DNA of 7,301 nt from Elusimicrobiota bacterium (lineage in GTDB: Bacteria > Elusimicrobiota > Elusimicrobia > Elusimicrobiales > UBA9959). Below are positions 1 to 7,025 of the stretch, in pieces (within the stretch, counting starts at the first letter, position 1; each line of letters starts with the position of its first letter). The translations under genes and the position numbers were made by a program. A model generated the notes under the pieces. It was not told the DNA's origin, ran no database searches, and was given only the letters and a program-made list of their open reading frames with translations. The stretch is taken from the NCBI GenBank assembly GCA_030637365.1, contig DAOWGR010000021.1, positions 1 through 7,301 of the forward strand, given 5' to 3'.

Positions 1-382
1 ATACCCCCGATTCAAAAGATGACTTCCACTGCTCGTAATCGGATTTTTCAAACCTGCCGGAAGGAGTGTTAAAACCTGTTTTGGAACTGAGATCATAAGC
101 ATTGTTTATAAGAACATCTATTTTAAATTTCTCAACGGCATTATTCAATTCTTTTTCAAAAGCCTTAAAATCGTAAAAATCAACTTTATAAGCAAAAGCT
201 CTATCCTCGCCGAATTCCGCGCGATATTGCTCTAAATATTCAAATATTTTATTTGACTTGTCAAACATAATCACATTGGCTCCGGCCTCCAATAAAGCCT
301 TGCAAAAATACCGCCCGAAAAAACCGCCGGCTCCCGTTACCATTATATTTTTACCTTTTATATTGAATATCTTTTCCATCAT
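1..382 (-). CDS. SDR-family oxidoreductase, N-terminal part (runs off the window)
   Basis: The reading frame is open from the ATG at 382 to the window edge, giving 127 residues with no stop; the C-terminal part lies outside. The N-terminus has a classical Rossmann NAD(P)-binding motif, VTGAGGFFGRY (about residues 15-25), followed by an acidic residue after the second strand (MFD) and the SDR motif VLINNAY (about 85-91). The Ser/Tyr/Lys catalytic set would be beyond the edge. SDRs with an NNAY motif occur in nonulosonate and flagellin-glycosylation clusters (PtmA-like proteins), so a role in modifying the sugar or a precursor is plausible but inferred. A second ATG directly follows at 379 and could be the start. 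The start lies 5 nt after the TAA that follows the upstream TGA stop. There is no good Shine-Dalgarno at the usual distance; a GAAGGAAAG stretch is about 18 nt upstream. Confidence 0.85.
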   Translation of the reverse strand, partial: MMEKIFNIKGKNIMVTGAGGFFGRYFCKALLEAGANVIMFDKSNKIFEYLEQYRAEFGEDRAFAYKVDFYDFKAFEKELNNAVEKFKIDVLINNAYDLSSKTGFNTPSGRFEKSDYEQWKSSFESGV

Positions 383-390
383 GTTTTTTA

Positions 391-1086
391 TCAAAAAATC
401 CTTTCCTTCAATATTTTCGCACGCAAATAAAACTCGCAAATTTGTATATCATCCGATTCATCTATTTGAAAAGACTTCCAAACGGGCATTTCATAAACCT
501 CTATTTTCCCCCCCAGCCTGTTTTTTTCTTTTCTCAATAGTTCCGGCGTAAAAATATAAATGGAACCGTTTTCCAAATAGCGGGATTTTATATTTTGGCG
601 AATCCGGCGATTTTTATAATCATAGTTAACGCTTTTATAACCGTTCTCGCCGGCTTCCCAAATAAAATAGTCTTCAACACGACGACCCGAAAAAAGAGAA
701 TCCGCCCCGCTTGAGGTAAAAACTTCCATCGCCTTGTCTATATCGTCTTCGGTTCTGACGGGAGAAGTCGCCTGAAGAAAGACCACTTTTCCTATTTTCA
801 AATCAAATTCTTTCTCCGCATAATCAACCGCGTGCAGAAGCGCCGTTTCCGAAGAAGCCGTATCTCCCGAAATTTCATCCGGGCGTTTTATTATTTCAGC
901 GCCGAATTTTTCGGCGATATCGGCTATCTCCGAATTATCCGTGCTTACAAAAACTTTATCAACGCATTTGGCGGCTTTTGCCCGCAATATGCTCCACGCG
1001 ATAAGCGGCTTTCCCGCCACATTCACAATATTTTTAAGAGGTATTCCTTTAGAACCGCCTCTTGCCGGTATGATAACAATATTCAT
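391..1086 (-). CDS. CMP-nonulosonate synthetase (NeuA/LegF/PseF-type cytidylyltransferase)
   Basis: This 231-residue protein is the usual length for an acylneuraminate cytidylyltransferase, which couples CTP to a nonulosonic acid to make the CMP-activated donor in the cytosol. Visible family motifs are the nucleotide-binding start IPARGGSKGIPLKNI (6-20), STDNSEIA (48-55), the substrate segment GDTASSE (74-80), QATSPVR (105-111), ENGSIYIF (172-179) and the late acidic metal-binding segment IDESDD (208-213). The N-terminal motif resembles NeuA/LegF more than Campylobacter PseF. Given PseB, PseC, PseG and PseI in the same cluster, the natural substrate is probably pseudaminic acid or a derivative; this is inferred from context. 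It starts 56 nt after the glycosyltransferase gene, the largest gap in the window, with no clear Shine-Dalgarno. It ends in TGA followed at once by in-frame TAA, a tandem stop. Exact sugar specificity cannot be read from the sequence, so I leave the symbol blank. Confidence 0.93.
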   Translation of the reverse strand: MNIVIIPARGGSKGIPLKNIVNVAGKPLIAWSILRAKAAKCVDKVFVSTDNSEIADIAEKFGAEIIKRPDEISGDTASSETALLHAVDYAEKEFDLKIGKVVFLQATSPVRTEDDIDKAMEVFTSSGADSLFSGRRVEDYFIWEAGENGYKSVNYDYKNRRIRQNIKSRYLENGSIYIFTPELLRKEKNRLGGKIEVYEMPVWKSFQIDESDDIQICEFYLRAKILKERIF

Positions 1087-1142
1087 AATGTATAACCGAT
1101 TTACATATACTATTCTATCAATTTTTAAGTATTTGTAGAATC

Positions 1143-2528
1143 TTAAATAAACCGGCGGTCTTTCACAATTTCTCTCATTTTGGCGGAATACACGGCAATA
1201 TCATTTTCCACTATCACCTTATCAACATGCCCGATATGATCAATCTTGCTTTTCTTTAATTTCCAAAATTTAAGTTTTTCGCGAGGATTATTTCCCAGCA
1301 TTTTAGTAATGGCGGTTTTCGCGTAAATCTTAAGATTCAAACGATTTAATTTAAGTTTCTTGATTTTTCGCTTAGAACCAACCAAAGAATTCAGATGCCC
1401 GGCATATTCGCGGGTTCTTTTACCATCCATCTTGTCCAGCCATTTCTCTATATATTCTTGACGCGATTTATATTGCCGCTCTGAAGGATTCCCGCCTTTT
1501 AAATAATAATTAATCCTCTCAATCAAACCATCTGCACTTGTAACAATATCATTGCCTTTTACCGCTTCGGCCGCCGCGCCCGGAAGCTTGATTGACCACG
1601 GCGCATAATCTTTAACATGCAGTTCTATGGACGGAACATCTAAAAACCACGCTTCCACTCCGGTCGTGCAAAGACGATGAATATGAATATCCGCCGCGTT
1701 CAAAAGATCCCAAATATATTCAAAACCGATAAAAGCGACTCTATTACCGAATTCTTTTCCGCATTCAGCCGCAAAATCTTCATAAAATTTATGATTTTCG
1801 GAAGGATGAGGTTTTACCATTAACTGAACATTGGGCAAAGCCCTAAGCGCTTCCTTCATTACGCGAGCGCTTTCCTTTCGCGTTTCCCAGTCCAATTTCG
1901 CCACTTCCAAAGGATTTGAATAGGATTTGTATTTGGTCAAACCCAAATCATTCCAATCCTTTATCAAAAACTCACTGTTTTTCTTATAAAATTTGGCATT
2001 GGTAAAATTAGTGGCCCAGCTGATAACGGGAAGATTGGGATTTAAGCCGTATTTTAAAATAAATTTTTCCCGCTTTATCAAAATCGCGTTATACGGCTCT
2101 TTATAAATATCAAACCGATTCGAACCCGCGGTTACAATTTTTTCAGGTGGAAGAACTCCTTCTTCAATCATAAAATTTCTTACCGTATCGCTCCAGGTAA
2201 ACCATAAATCGGCATACTTGGAATTTGAACCCCTGCCCGTTGTATATCTCATTCCTTCCAATAAATTTGGTCGCCCTTCAGTCATAATAACGGCTATTTT
2301 GGTTCCTATCTCTTTGCAAACCCTTATTATCTCCTTGCCTCTTTTTCCGTATAAAACGCTCACGCAAAGAACTTGAGGCCTGTCACAAACAAGAGCTTCC
2401 TGCCACAAACTATACGGAATAAGACGAACGGAATATCCATAATCTTTTTCCAAAACAGCCGCAAGCAATGCCATGCCCGGCAAATCTCGCCATTTATGGT
2501 CCACAATAATGACTATATCGCATTTCAT
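1143..2528 (-). CDS. Surface-carbohydrate biosynthesis glycosyltransferase (GT-B-like), candidate nonulosonic acid transferase
   Basis: A 461-residue protein with no signal peptide or transmembrane segment. It resembles the 'surface carbohydrate biosynthesis protein' group found with NeuB-type genes, and more distantly CDP-glycerol/capsule transferases. The N-terminal half begins with a Rossmann-like strand (DIVIIVDHKWRDLPG, 4-18). The C-terminal half contains VKPHPSE (238-244) and a nucleotide-donor-type segment around HRLCTTGVEAWFLDVPS (284-300), the arrangement expected of a GT-B donor domain. The C-terminal region is strongly basic (about 384-428, many Lys/Arg), which could help bind membrane or an acidic acceptor. 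As the only glycosyltransferase seen in this window, sitting between pseI and the CMP-sugar synthetase, it is a good candidate to use the CMP-sugar donor; donor and acceptor are inferred. It starts 4 nt after the pseI stop, so translational coupling is likely. The start ATG lacks a convincing Shine-Dalgarno. Confidence 0.8.
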   Translation of the reverse strand: MKCDIVIIVDHKWRDLPGMALLAAVLEKDYGYSVRLIPYSLWQEALVCDRPQVLCVSVLYGKRGKEIIRVCKEIGTKIAVIMTEGRPNLLEGMRYTTGRGSNSKYADLWFTWSDTVRNFMIEEGVLPPEKIVTAGSNRFDIYKEPYNAILIKREKFILKYGLNPNLPVISWATNFTNAKFYKKNSEFLIKDWNDLGLTKYKSYSNPLEVAKLDWETRKESARVMKEALRALPNVQLMVKPHPSENHKFYEDFAAECGKEFGNRVAFIGFEYIWDLLNAADIHIHRLCTTGVEAWFLDVPSIELHVKDYAPWSIKLPGAAAEAVKGNDIVTSADGLIERINYYLKGGNPSERQYKSRQEYIEKWLDKMDGKRTREYAGHLNSLVGSKRKIKKLKLNRLNLKIYAKTAITKMLGNNPREKLKFWKLKKSKIDHIGHVDKVIVENDIAVYSAKMREIVKDRRFI

Positions 2529-2532
2529 AATT

Positions 2533-3579
2533 TTATTTTATTAATTTCCAGCTTATAGGAGTGCCTTTTAAAATGTTTCTGCCGGCCTTTTTGCCCAACA
2601 CTTTTGGCAAATATTTCGGTTCCAAGCCATAATGGGGCCTGATGGAACGCGTATTCTCTTCCGTAAACAATTCATCTTTTTTTATATCGCTGACGGCAAA
2701 AAGCGAACGGGAAAAAATCCTGCTTTTCTTTGTTTTGGCGGATAACTTATACTCCACCTTTCCCAACGCTTTTTCAGCCTCGCGAATAGAATCAACCATT
2801 TTTTTAAATTCCGCAGGCTCCATTGAAAACGCCGCGTCAGGACCGCCCAGTTTTCTATTTAAAATAAAATGTTTCTCTATTATTTTCGCGCCAAGCGCGA
2901 CCGAAGCAATAGCCGCTGAACTTCCCAAAGAGTGATCGGAAAGGCCTACCACGCGCTTAAATTTTTTAACCATATCACAAATGGTATTTAAATTCATTTC
3001 TTCATAAGGAGCGGGATAAGATGAAGTGCATTTTAAAAGCGCTATTTTATTATTGCCCATTTTTTTGCAAGCGTTAATAGCGCCATATATTTCGTCTAAT
3101 TTTGCCACACCTGTTGAAATTATTATCGGCTTTTTTTTGGAAGCGACATACTCTATAAGCGGAATATCCGTTATTTCAAAAGAGGCGATTTTATACGCCG
3201 GGACTTTAAGTTTTTCCAAAAAATCAACCGCTGTTTTATCAAAGGGACTTGAAAAACAGATTAACCCCAGCGACTCCGCATATTTTTTAAGTTTAGGCTG
3301 CCATTCCCAAGGAGTATACGCCTCCTTATAAAGCTGATAAAGGGTTTTACCGTCCCAAAGCGTGCCGCCTTTTATTTTAAAATATTTATTTCGATGATTA
3401 ATTGTAAGCGTATCGGGAGTATAAGTCTGTATTTTAACGGCATCAGCGCCCGCTTCTTTCATCGCTTTTATTGTTTTAACGGCTAAATCATATTTATTCA
3501 AATGATTGCATGATAATTCGGCAATTACAAAAACTTTGTTTGAAGAGCCGATTTTTGTCTTTCCTATTTTAAGTTCCAT
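2533..3579 (-). CDS. pseI: Pseudaminic acid synthase (NeuB family)
   Basis: PseI condenses the free 2,4-diacylamino-trideoxy-altrose released by PseG with phosphoenolpyruvate to form pseudaminic acid. The protein is 348 residues, the normal length, with an N-terminal TIM-barrel NeuB domain and a C-terminal antifreeze-like SAF domain (about 288-345). Visible features are AELSCNH (20-26) with the active-site Glu, VKIQTYTPDTL (48-58), AYTPWEWQPKLK (87-98), FSSPFD (109-114), the metal-ligand histidines in LSDHS (213-217) and EKHF (235-238), GGPDAAFSMEP (245-255), and RSIRP (311-315) in the SAF domain, whose Arg reaches into the partner subunit's active site in related dimers. The AYTPWEW and GGPDAAFS signatures favour PseI over sialic acid or legionaminic acid synthases. 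The start codon follows the TAA of the formyltransferase-like gene after 6 nt (TAA, A-run, C, ATG) with no Shine-Dalgarno, suggesting coupled translation. Confidence 0.97.
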   Translation of the reverse strand: MELKIGKTKIGSSNKVFVIAELSCNHLNKYDLAVKTIKAMKEAGADAVKIQTYTPDTLTINHRNKYFKIKGGTLWDGKTLYQLYKEAYTPWEWQPKLKKYAESLGLICFSSPFDKTAVDFLEKLKVPAYKIASFEITDIPLIEYVASKKKPIIISTGVAKLDEIYGAINACKKMGNNKIALLKCTSSYPAPYEEMNLNTICDMVKKFKRVVGLSDHSLGSSAAIASVALGAKIIEKHFILNRKLGGPDAAFSMEPAEFKKMVDSIREAEKALGKVEYKLSAKTKKSRIFSRSLFAVSDIKKDELFTEENTRSIRPHYGLEPKYLPKVLGKKAGRNILKGTPISWKLIK

Positions 3580-3585
3580 GTTTTT

Positions 3586-4095
3586 TTAGATATTTTTTAG
3601 CGCCTTTAAAAGCGCGACACAATAATAAGAATAAAGTTTTTCATATATTTCATTAACCGTGGATGCCCCTGAAACATCCACAAATTCTTCAACAATAACT
3701 TCTCCTTCATCCAAATACTCCGTCATATTATGAACACCCACACTCGCGTTAAAATTCCTTTCAGCAAGAGCTCTGCCGACAGGATTTGCACCCTTGTATT
3801 TATACAGATACGGATGCACATTTATCGCGCGTCCGCACATTGCCAGCATTTCAGCGTTAACAATTTCTCTACCGTGCACACTAACCAATAAACCCGCGTT
3901 CTTGGCCGCCTTCTTAAAATTTTCGTCTTTTATGGTTTCATAACATGGCACGGAAAAAGTTCTCGCGATTTTCGCCAAGTCTTGGCTATAAGCAACCATA
4001 GCCGCAATATCATATCCTTTGGCCATTAACGACAAAAAGCCAATAATCCCCACTTGATTTCCGCCCATAAACACTATTTTCTTTTTTTTAGTCAT
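3586..4095 (-). CDS. Small formyltransferase-fold protein, possible N-formyltransferase replacing PseH
   Basis: A 169-residue protein corresponding to the catalytic formyl_trans_N domain of methionyl-tRNA and sugar N-formyltransferases, which use N10-formyltetrahydrofolate. The expected Asn-x-His...Asp triad is visible: N92 and H94 in INVHPYLYKYKGANP, and D129 in YLDEGEVI. The KYKGANP loop matches the (R)xxRGxxP loop of the family, and GVHNM (120-124) precedes the Asp as usual. It is much shorter than Fmt (about 310 residues) and lacks a C-terminal tRNA-binding domain, so a tRNA role is unlikely. It lies between pseG and pseI, where the N-acetyltransferase pseH might be expected. I infer that it may formylate the C4 amino group of the UDP-sugar made by PseC. 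I chose the ATG at 4095, which opens directly into the first beta strand (MTKKKKIVFMGG); a TTG at 4104 would add three residues. A GGGA lies only about 3 nt upstream of the ATG. Confidence 0.85.
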   Translation of the reverse strand: MTKKKKIVFMGGNQVGIIGFLSLMAKGYDIAAMVAYSQDLAKIARTFSVPCYETIKDENFKKAAKNAGLLVSVHGREIVNAEMLAMCGRAINVHPYLYKYKGANPVGRALAERNFNASVGVHNMTEYLDEGEVIVEEFVDVSGASTVNEIYEKLYSYYCVALLKALKNI

Positions 4096-4120
4096 AATTC
4101 CCAAACAACCGATTTCATCT

Positions 4121-5041
4121 TTAATTATAAATATTTTTTATAACTCTGTCTCCGCCTCTGCCATCCACTTGCTTGCTGCCGGCAATACTTAAAATTTTGC
4201 GTTTCTCAAAATCCAAACCATTTATTGTATCGATTATATTTTTAAAAAGCTTACCGTTTGTTTTCCACCCCGCGAATTCCATAAAACCCGCCGCTTTCCA
4301 CCCTTTTATGTTTGTTCTCTGATTATCGGCAAACCCGATTCCGATAGTGGGCGCGCCGCATCGCGCAAGTTCATAAGTGGTCTGGCCGCAAGCTGAAATA
4401 CACAGATCGGTTTTAAGCATTTCTTTTTTAATCTTTGACGCCGAAAGACGATTTTTCGCATTAATCACGGTAATATCAAAATCATATCTTTCTTTTAAAT
4501 AATCCTCCAATTTACAAGCAAGACCGGCAGTATCCGTCCCGCCGAAAGATATAAGAACATTCTTTATATGTTTTCTTATCTTCTTTTTGGGAGCCAACCA
4601 AAATTCTTTCCTTAAAGGCGTAAATTTGGTTCCCAAAAGATATTTAACTCCCTTTCTTGCGGGGTACTTTATTTTTTCCGCGCCAATGGCTCCGTTAACA
4701 ACAATACCTTTGGGATAGCTTATTCTTTTAAAATCGTCTATATAAACAACAGTTTTAATTTTTTTGGAAACAAATTCGTATATTCTTTTAGGCGCCAAAT
4801 AAGAATCTATGACGGCAATATCCGCTTTTGGAATATATTTTTCAAGCCCGGCGGCCTTCTTAAGCCAATCACACAAATTATATCGCAAACCTTTAAGAAG
4901 CGGTTTAACGCTGTCATCTCCGTTTATCAGCATATTTACCGCAAAACCTTTTTTATTGAACGCCTGATACAAAGCTATGCAGCGCGTAATATGCCCAAAA
5001 CCGATATTGCTCCCGCCTTCCGTCAAAATAGTGACTTTCAT
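4121..5041 (-). CDS. pseG: UDP-2,4-diacetamido-2,4,6-trideoxy-beta-L-altropyranose hydrolase
   Basis: PseG removes UDP from the acylated UDP-altrose intermediate, giving the free sugar used by PseI. The protein has 306 residues in a GT-B fold. The N-terminal GFGHITRC motif (14-21) places the histidine at residue 17, matching the catalytic His17 known for Campylobacter jejuni PseG. Other family features are YIDDF (100-104), VVNGAIGAE (114-122), the uracil/ribose-binding SFGGTD (165-170), the diphosphate-binding SACGQTTYELARCGAP (216-231) and ADNQ (238-241). Its ATG overlaps the TGA of the spsF-like gene by 4 nt (ATGA), a standard translational-coupling junction. If the upstream nonsense codons are real, they could reduce its expression by polarity. 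It ends in TAA 25 nt before the formyltransferase-like ATG. Confidence 0.97.
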   Translation of the reverse strand: MKVTILTEGGSNIGFGHITRCIALYQAFNKKGFAVNMLINGDDSVKPLLKGLRYNLCDWLKKAAGLEKYIPKADIAVIDSYLAPKRIYEFVSKKIKTVVYIDDFKRISYPKGIVVNGAIGAEKIKYPARKGVKYLLGTKFTPLRKEFWLAPKKKIRKHIKNVLISFGGTDTAGLACKLEDYLKERYDFDITVINAKNRLSASKIKKEMLKTDLCISACGQTTYELARCGAPTIGIGFADNQRTNIKGWKAAGFMEFAGWKTNGKLFKNIIDTINGLDFEKRKILSIAGSKQVDGRGGDRVIKNIYN

Positions 5042-5627
5042 TTTTTTATATTCTTCGCGATAAAATTTTCAGCTCTTTTTAAATCCCGTGAATTCAACAC
5101 ATTAACAGCCTCTTTCAATTCATCATTCAGATTATTAAAAACTTTCTTCTGTTTCACTTTTTTGTTTATCAAATATAACCACGGCTTATTTTTAAAAAGT
5201 TCGGCTATTTCCTTTGATGTGAAAAACCTGTTTTTCTTATAAAGAAAATCATAAACCGCGCATAAAAGAGCGTAATCCTCAATTGTGTCCACGGTTATTC
5301 TTATATTACGGGCAAAAACCGGCAAAGAAGACTTAACGGAGTTAATATTGAACATTTCAGGTCTTTTATAAATGCCCAAAGTAACATGCTCTCTCTCATA
5401 TTTGTTTTTAGCTATTGAATGAATTTTTTCAAGAACCTCAAAACTAAAAACTTCAATATCCAAACCGTGAGGGAATGAGCGTTTAACGGTATTGGAAGTA
5501 TAATCGGCTTTGGATTTAAAATGCGACTTTATCATATCATCCGCCACATTAAAATCTATGCAGGGACAATCGCTGGTAACTCTGACTATTGTATCCAATT
5601 TATATTTTTTGGCCGCGAAATAATATC

Positions 5628-5650
5628 TTGAAAGAAACTCTTCCTTTCAA
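5628..5650 (-). repeat. Perfect 7-bp inverted repeat with 9-nt loop enclosing the spsF-like TGA
   Basis: On the minus strand TTGAAAG (5650-5644) is followed after 9 nt by CTTTCAA (5634-5628), an exact reverse complement. The in-frame TGA is inside the 5' arm. It is inside a coding region and has no U-tract, so it is not a terminator. With a TCA codon instead of TGA the arm would be TTCAAAG, one mismatch short of perfect pairing. Confidence 0.6.
5647..5649 (-). other. In-frame TGA at codon 77 of the spsF-like gene
   Basis: Codons read TTA AGG GGT TGA AAG GAA GAG TTT CTT, that is L-R-G-stop-K-E-E-F-L, with the frame unchanged. Homologues usually have Ser, Asp or Asn after the RG. TCA (Ser) to TGA is a single C-to-G change. 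Residues downstream are full family sequence, so nothing has been lost around the stop. Confidence 0.9.
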
Positions 5651-5882
5651 CCCCTTAAGAAATGGACTTTTTCTTTTTTTGCGAGTTTTACCGCTTTTAT
5701 ATCCTCTCTATCCGTTGTTGTCGCCACAATAATATCGGTTATTTGCTTGCATTTTTTCAATCGTCTTATCACCTGCTCTAAAACGGTTATACCGCTTCCA
5801 TAAGGCAATTCTTTCGCGATTTTACCCGGAAGCCTTGTTGACGACATTCTTGCTTGTATAATTACGCCTGTTCGCATTCAAA

Positions 5883-5888
5883 CACCTT
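5883..5888 (-). promoter_or_regulatory. Shine-Dalgarno of the spsF-like gene
   Basis: AAGGTG lies 5 nt upstream of the ATG at 5877, inside the last codons of pseC. It is the clearest ribosome binding site in the window. It supports a separate start for the spsF-like gene and so supports the TGA at 5880-5878 being the real pseC stop rather than a sense codon joining two domains. Confidence 0.7.
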
Positions 5889-6240
5889 TTAATAGGGTTA
5901 AAAGTTTTTTAATCACAAAAGAAACTTCTTTTTTAGTCATGGTCGGATATAAAGGAAGGGTTATCTCTCCCTGATAAAATTTCTCGGCATTAAAACATAA
6001 ACCCTTTTTATACCCGAGTTTTTGATAATACGGATGCCAATATACCGGAATATAATGAACCTGAACTCCGATATTATTCTTTCGCAAAAACTCAAAAGCT
6101 TTTTTTCTGATTTTAGCGTCTCTTACTCTCACGCAATAAATATGCCACGCGGATTTTCCATAAGTCTTTTCAACAGGCAAAACAAGTCCGTCTATTTTAG
6201 AAAGCCCCGCATTATAAAGCTTCACCAATTCTCTTCTTTT

Positions 6241-6243
6241 TCA
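6241..6243 (-). other. In-frame TGA at codon 263 of pseC
   Basis: Codons read GGT TTC GTA TGA AAA AGA AGA GAA TTG, that is G-F-V-stop-K-R-R-E-L, with no change of frame. PseC homologues commonly have a single variable residue here (Glu, Ala, Gln, Lys or Arg) before the basic KRRE-like segment. An ancestral CGA (Arg) would need one C-to-T change; it would also make the 12-base stretch TTTCGTACGAAA a perfect palindrome. Confidence 0.9.
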
Positions 6244-7025
6244 TACGAAACCATCAAGTTTCTTTAATTGCGATATTCCCAAAGCGCATTGAAAATCCGT
6301 TATTCTGTAATTAAATCCCAGCATCCGCATTTCATGATACCACGCCCCGCAATTTTCATCGGCATTCTCAAATAAACTCTTATCCTTTGTAATTCCATGC
6401 GACCTCAGCATAAGAAGCTTTTCATAAAGCTTTTTATTATTGGTCAAAACGACTCCGCCCTCGCCCGTAGTTATATGTTTTACCGGATGAAAACTGAAAA
6501 TAGTCATATCGGAATATTTACAGGAACCGACTTTAGACCCCTTATATAGCGAACCCAAAGCATGCGCCGCGTCTTCTATAACGATAAGCTTATGCTTCTT
6601 GGCTATTTTGCTTATCCTGTCCATTTCACAAGACTGCCCGCTAAAATGCACCGGAATAATTGCCTTTGTTTTCCCTGTAATTTTCTTTTCAATTTCTTTT
6701 GGTTCAATATTCGCGGTATCAGATTGCACATCGGCAAAAACGGGTCTGCCTCCCGCATACAGTATGGAATTTGAAGAAGCGGCGAATGTTATCGGAGATG
6801 TAATTATTTCATCGCCTTTTGAAATCCCGCCGGCTATCGCGGCCAGATGCAAAGCCGCCGTTCCGCTTGTAACGGCAACGGCATATTTGGCGCCAGTATA
6901 ATGGCTTAAAGCATTTTCAAAATCATTTATTTTCGGACCTTGCGTTATCCAATCGGTTTTCAAAACAGACATTACATCGGCTATATCTTTCTTATCCAAA
7001 GACTGTTTGCCATAGGGAATAAATC

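Larger units (their letters stand above)
5038..5877 (-). pseudogene. SpsF-family (COG1861) cytidylyltransferase/glycosyltransferase-like gene with one in-frame TGA
   Basis: The gene spans 279 codons before its final stop, close to normal family length, but codon 77 is TGA (5649-5647). The first part has the family start VIIQARMSSTRLPGK (5-19), VLEQVIRRL (32-40) and DIIVATTT (48-55). After the TGA the same frame continues with EEFLSRYYFAAKKY, IVRVTSDCP (97-105) and PHGLDIEVFSFEVLEK further on, then KYEREHVT and the ITVDTIEDY segment. Homologues read RG-Ser/Asp-x-x-D/E-x-L at the interruption, so the missing residue is probably Ser or similar, not a deletion. SpsF proteins are found with pseC and pseG homologues (for example in the Bacillus sps operon) and are considered CMP-sugar synthetase relatives. 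The start is firm: ATG directly follows the pseC stop and has an AAGGTG Shine-Dalgarno. The end overlaps pseG by ATGA. It may be a pseudogene, an assembly error or a readthrough gene. Confidence 0.8.

Noticed and set aside
258..551. Plus-strand open frames across the window, for example 258-551, 2642-2935 and 6599-6901
   Set aside because: Each is antisense to a clear family gene, and their translations show no recognisable domain.
1087..1142. Internal promoter or terminator in the 56-nt gap before the CMP-synthetase gene
   Set aside because: It is AT-rich with a TTGATA-like box, but no -10 box at proper spacing and no GC-rich hairpin with a T-run was found.
5598..6228. TTG codons at 6228 and 5598 as separate starts of downstream genes
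   Set aside because: Both lie inside continuous family sequence (PseC and SpsF C-terminal parts). Reinitiation is possible, but the products would lack key N-terminal residues.
6212..6243. Selenocysteine at the pseC TGA: a weak stem (GAAGC...GCTTT, 13-nt loop) lies about 17 nt downstream
   Set aside because: The position is a variable Glu/Ala/Lys-like site, not a catalytic Cys, and the stem is only 5 bp with one wobble and a large loop. PseC is not a known selenoprotein.
5878..6243. Frameshift between the two halves of pseC
   Set aside because: The halves are in the same frame; only a TGA separates them and the residues run on without gap (V-stop-K-R-R-E-L).
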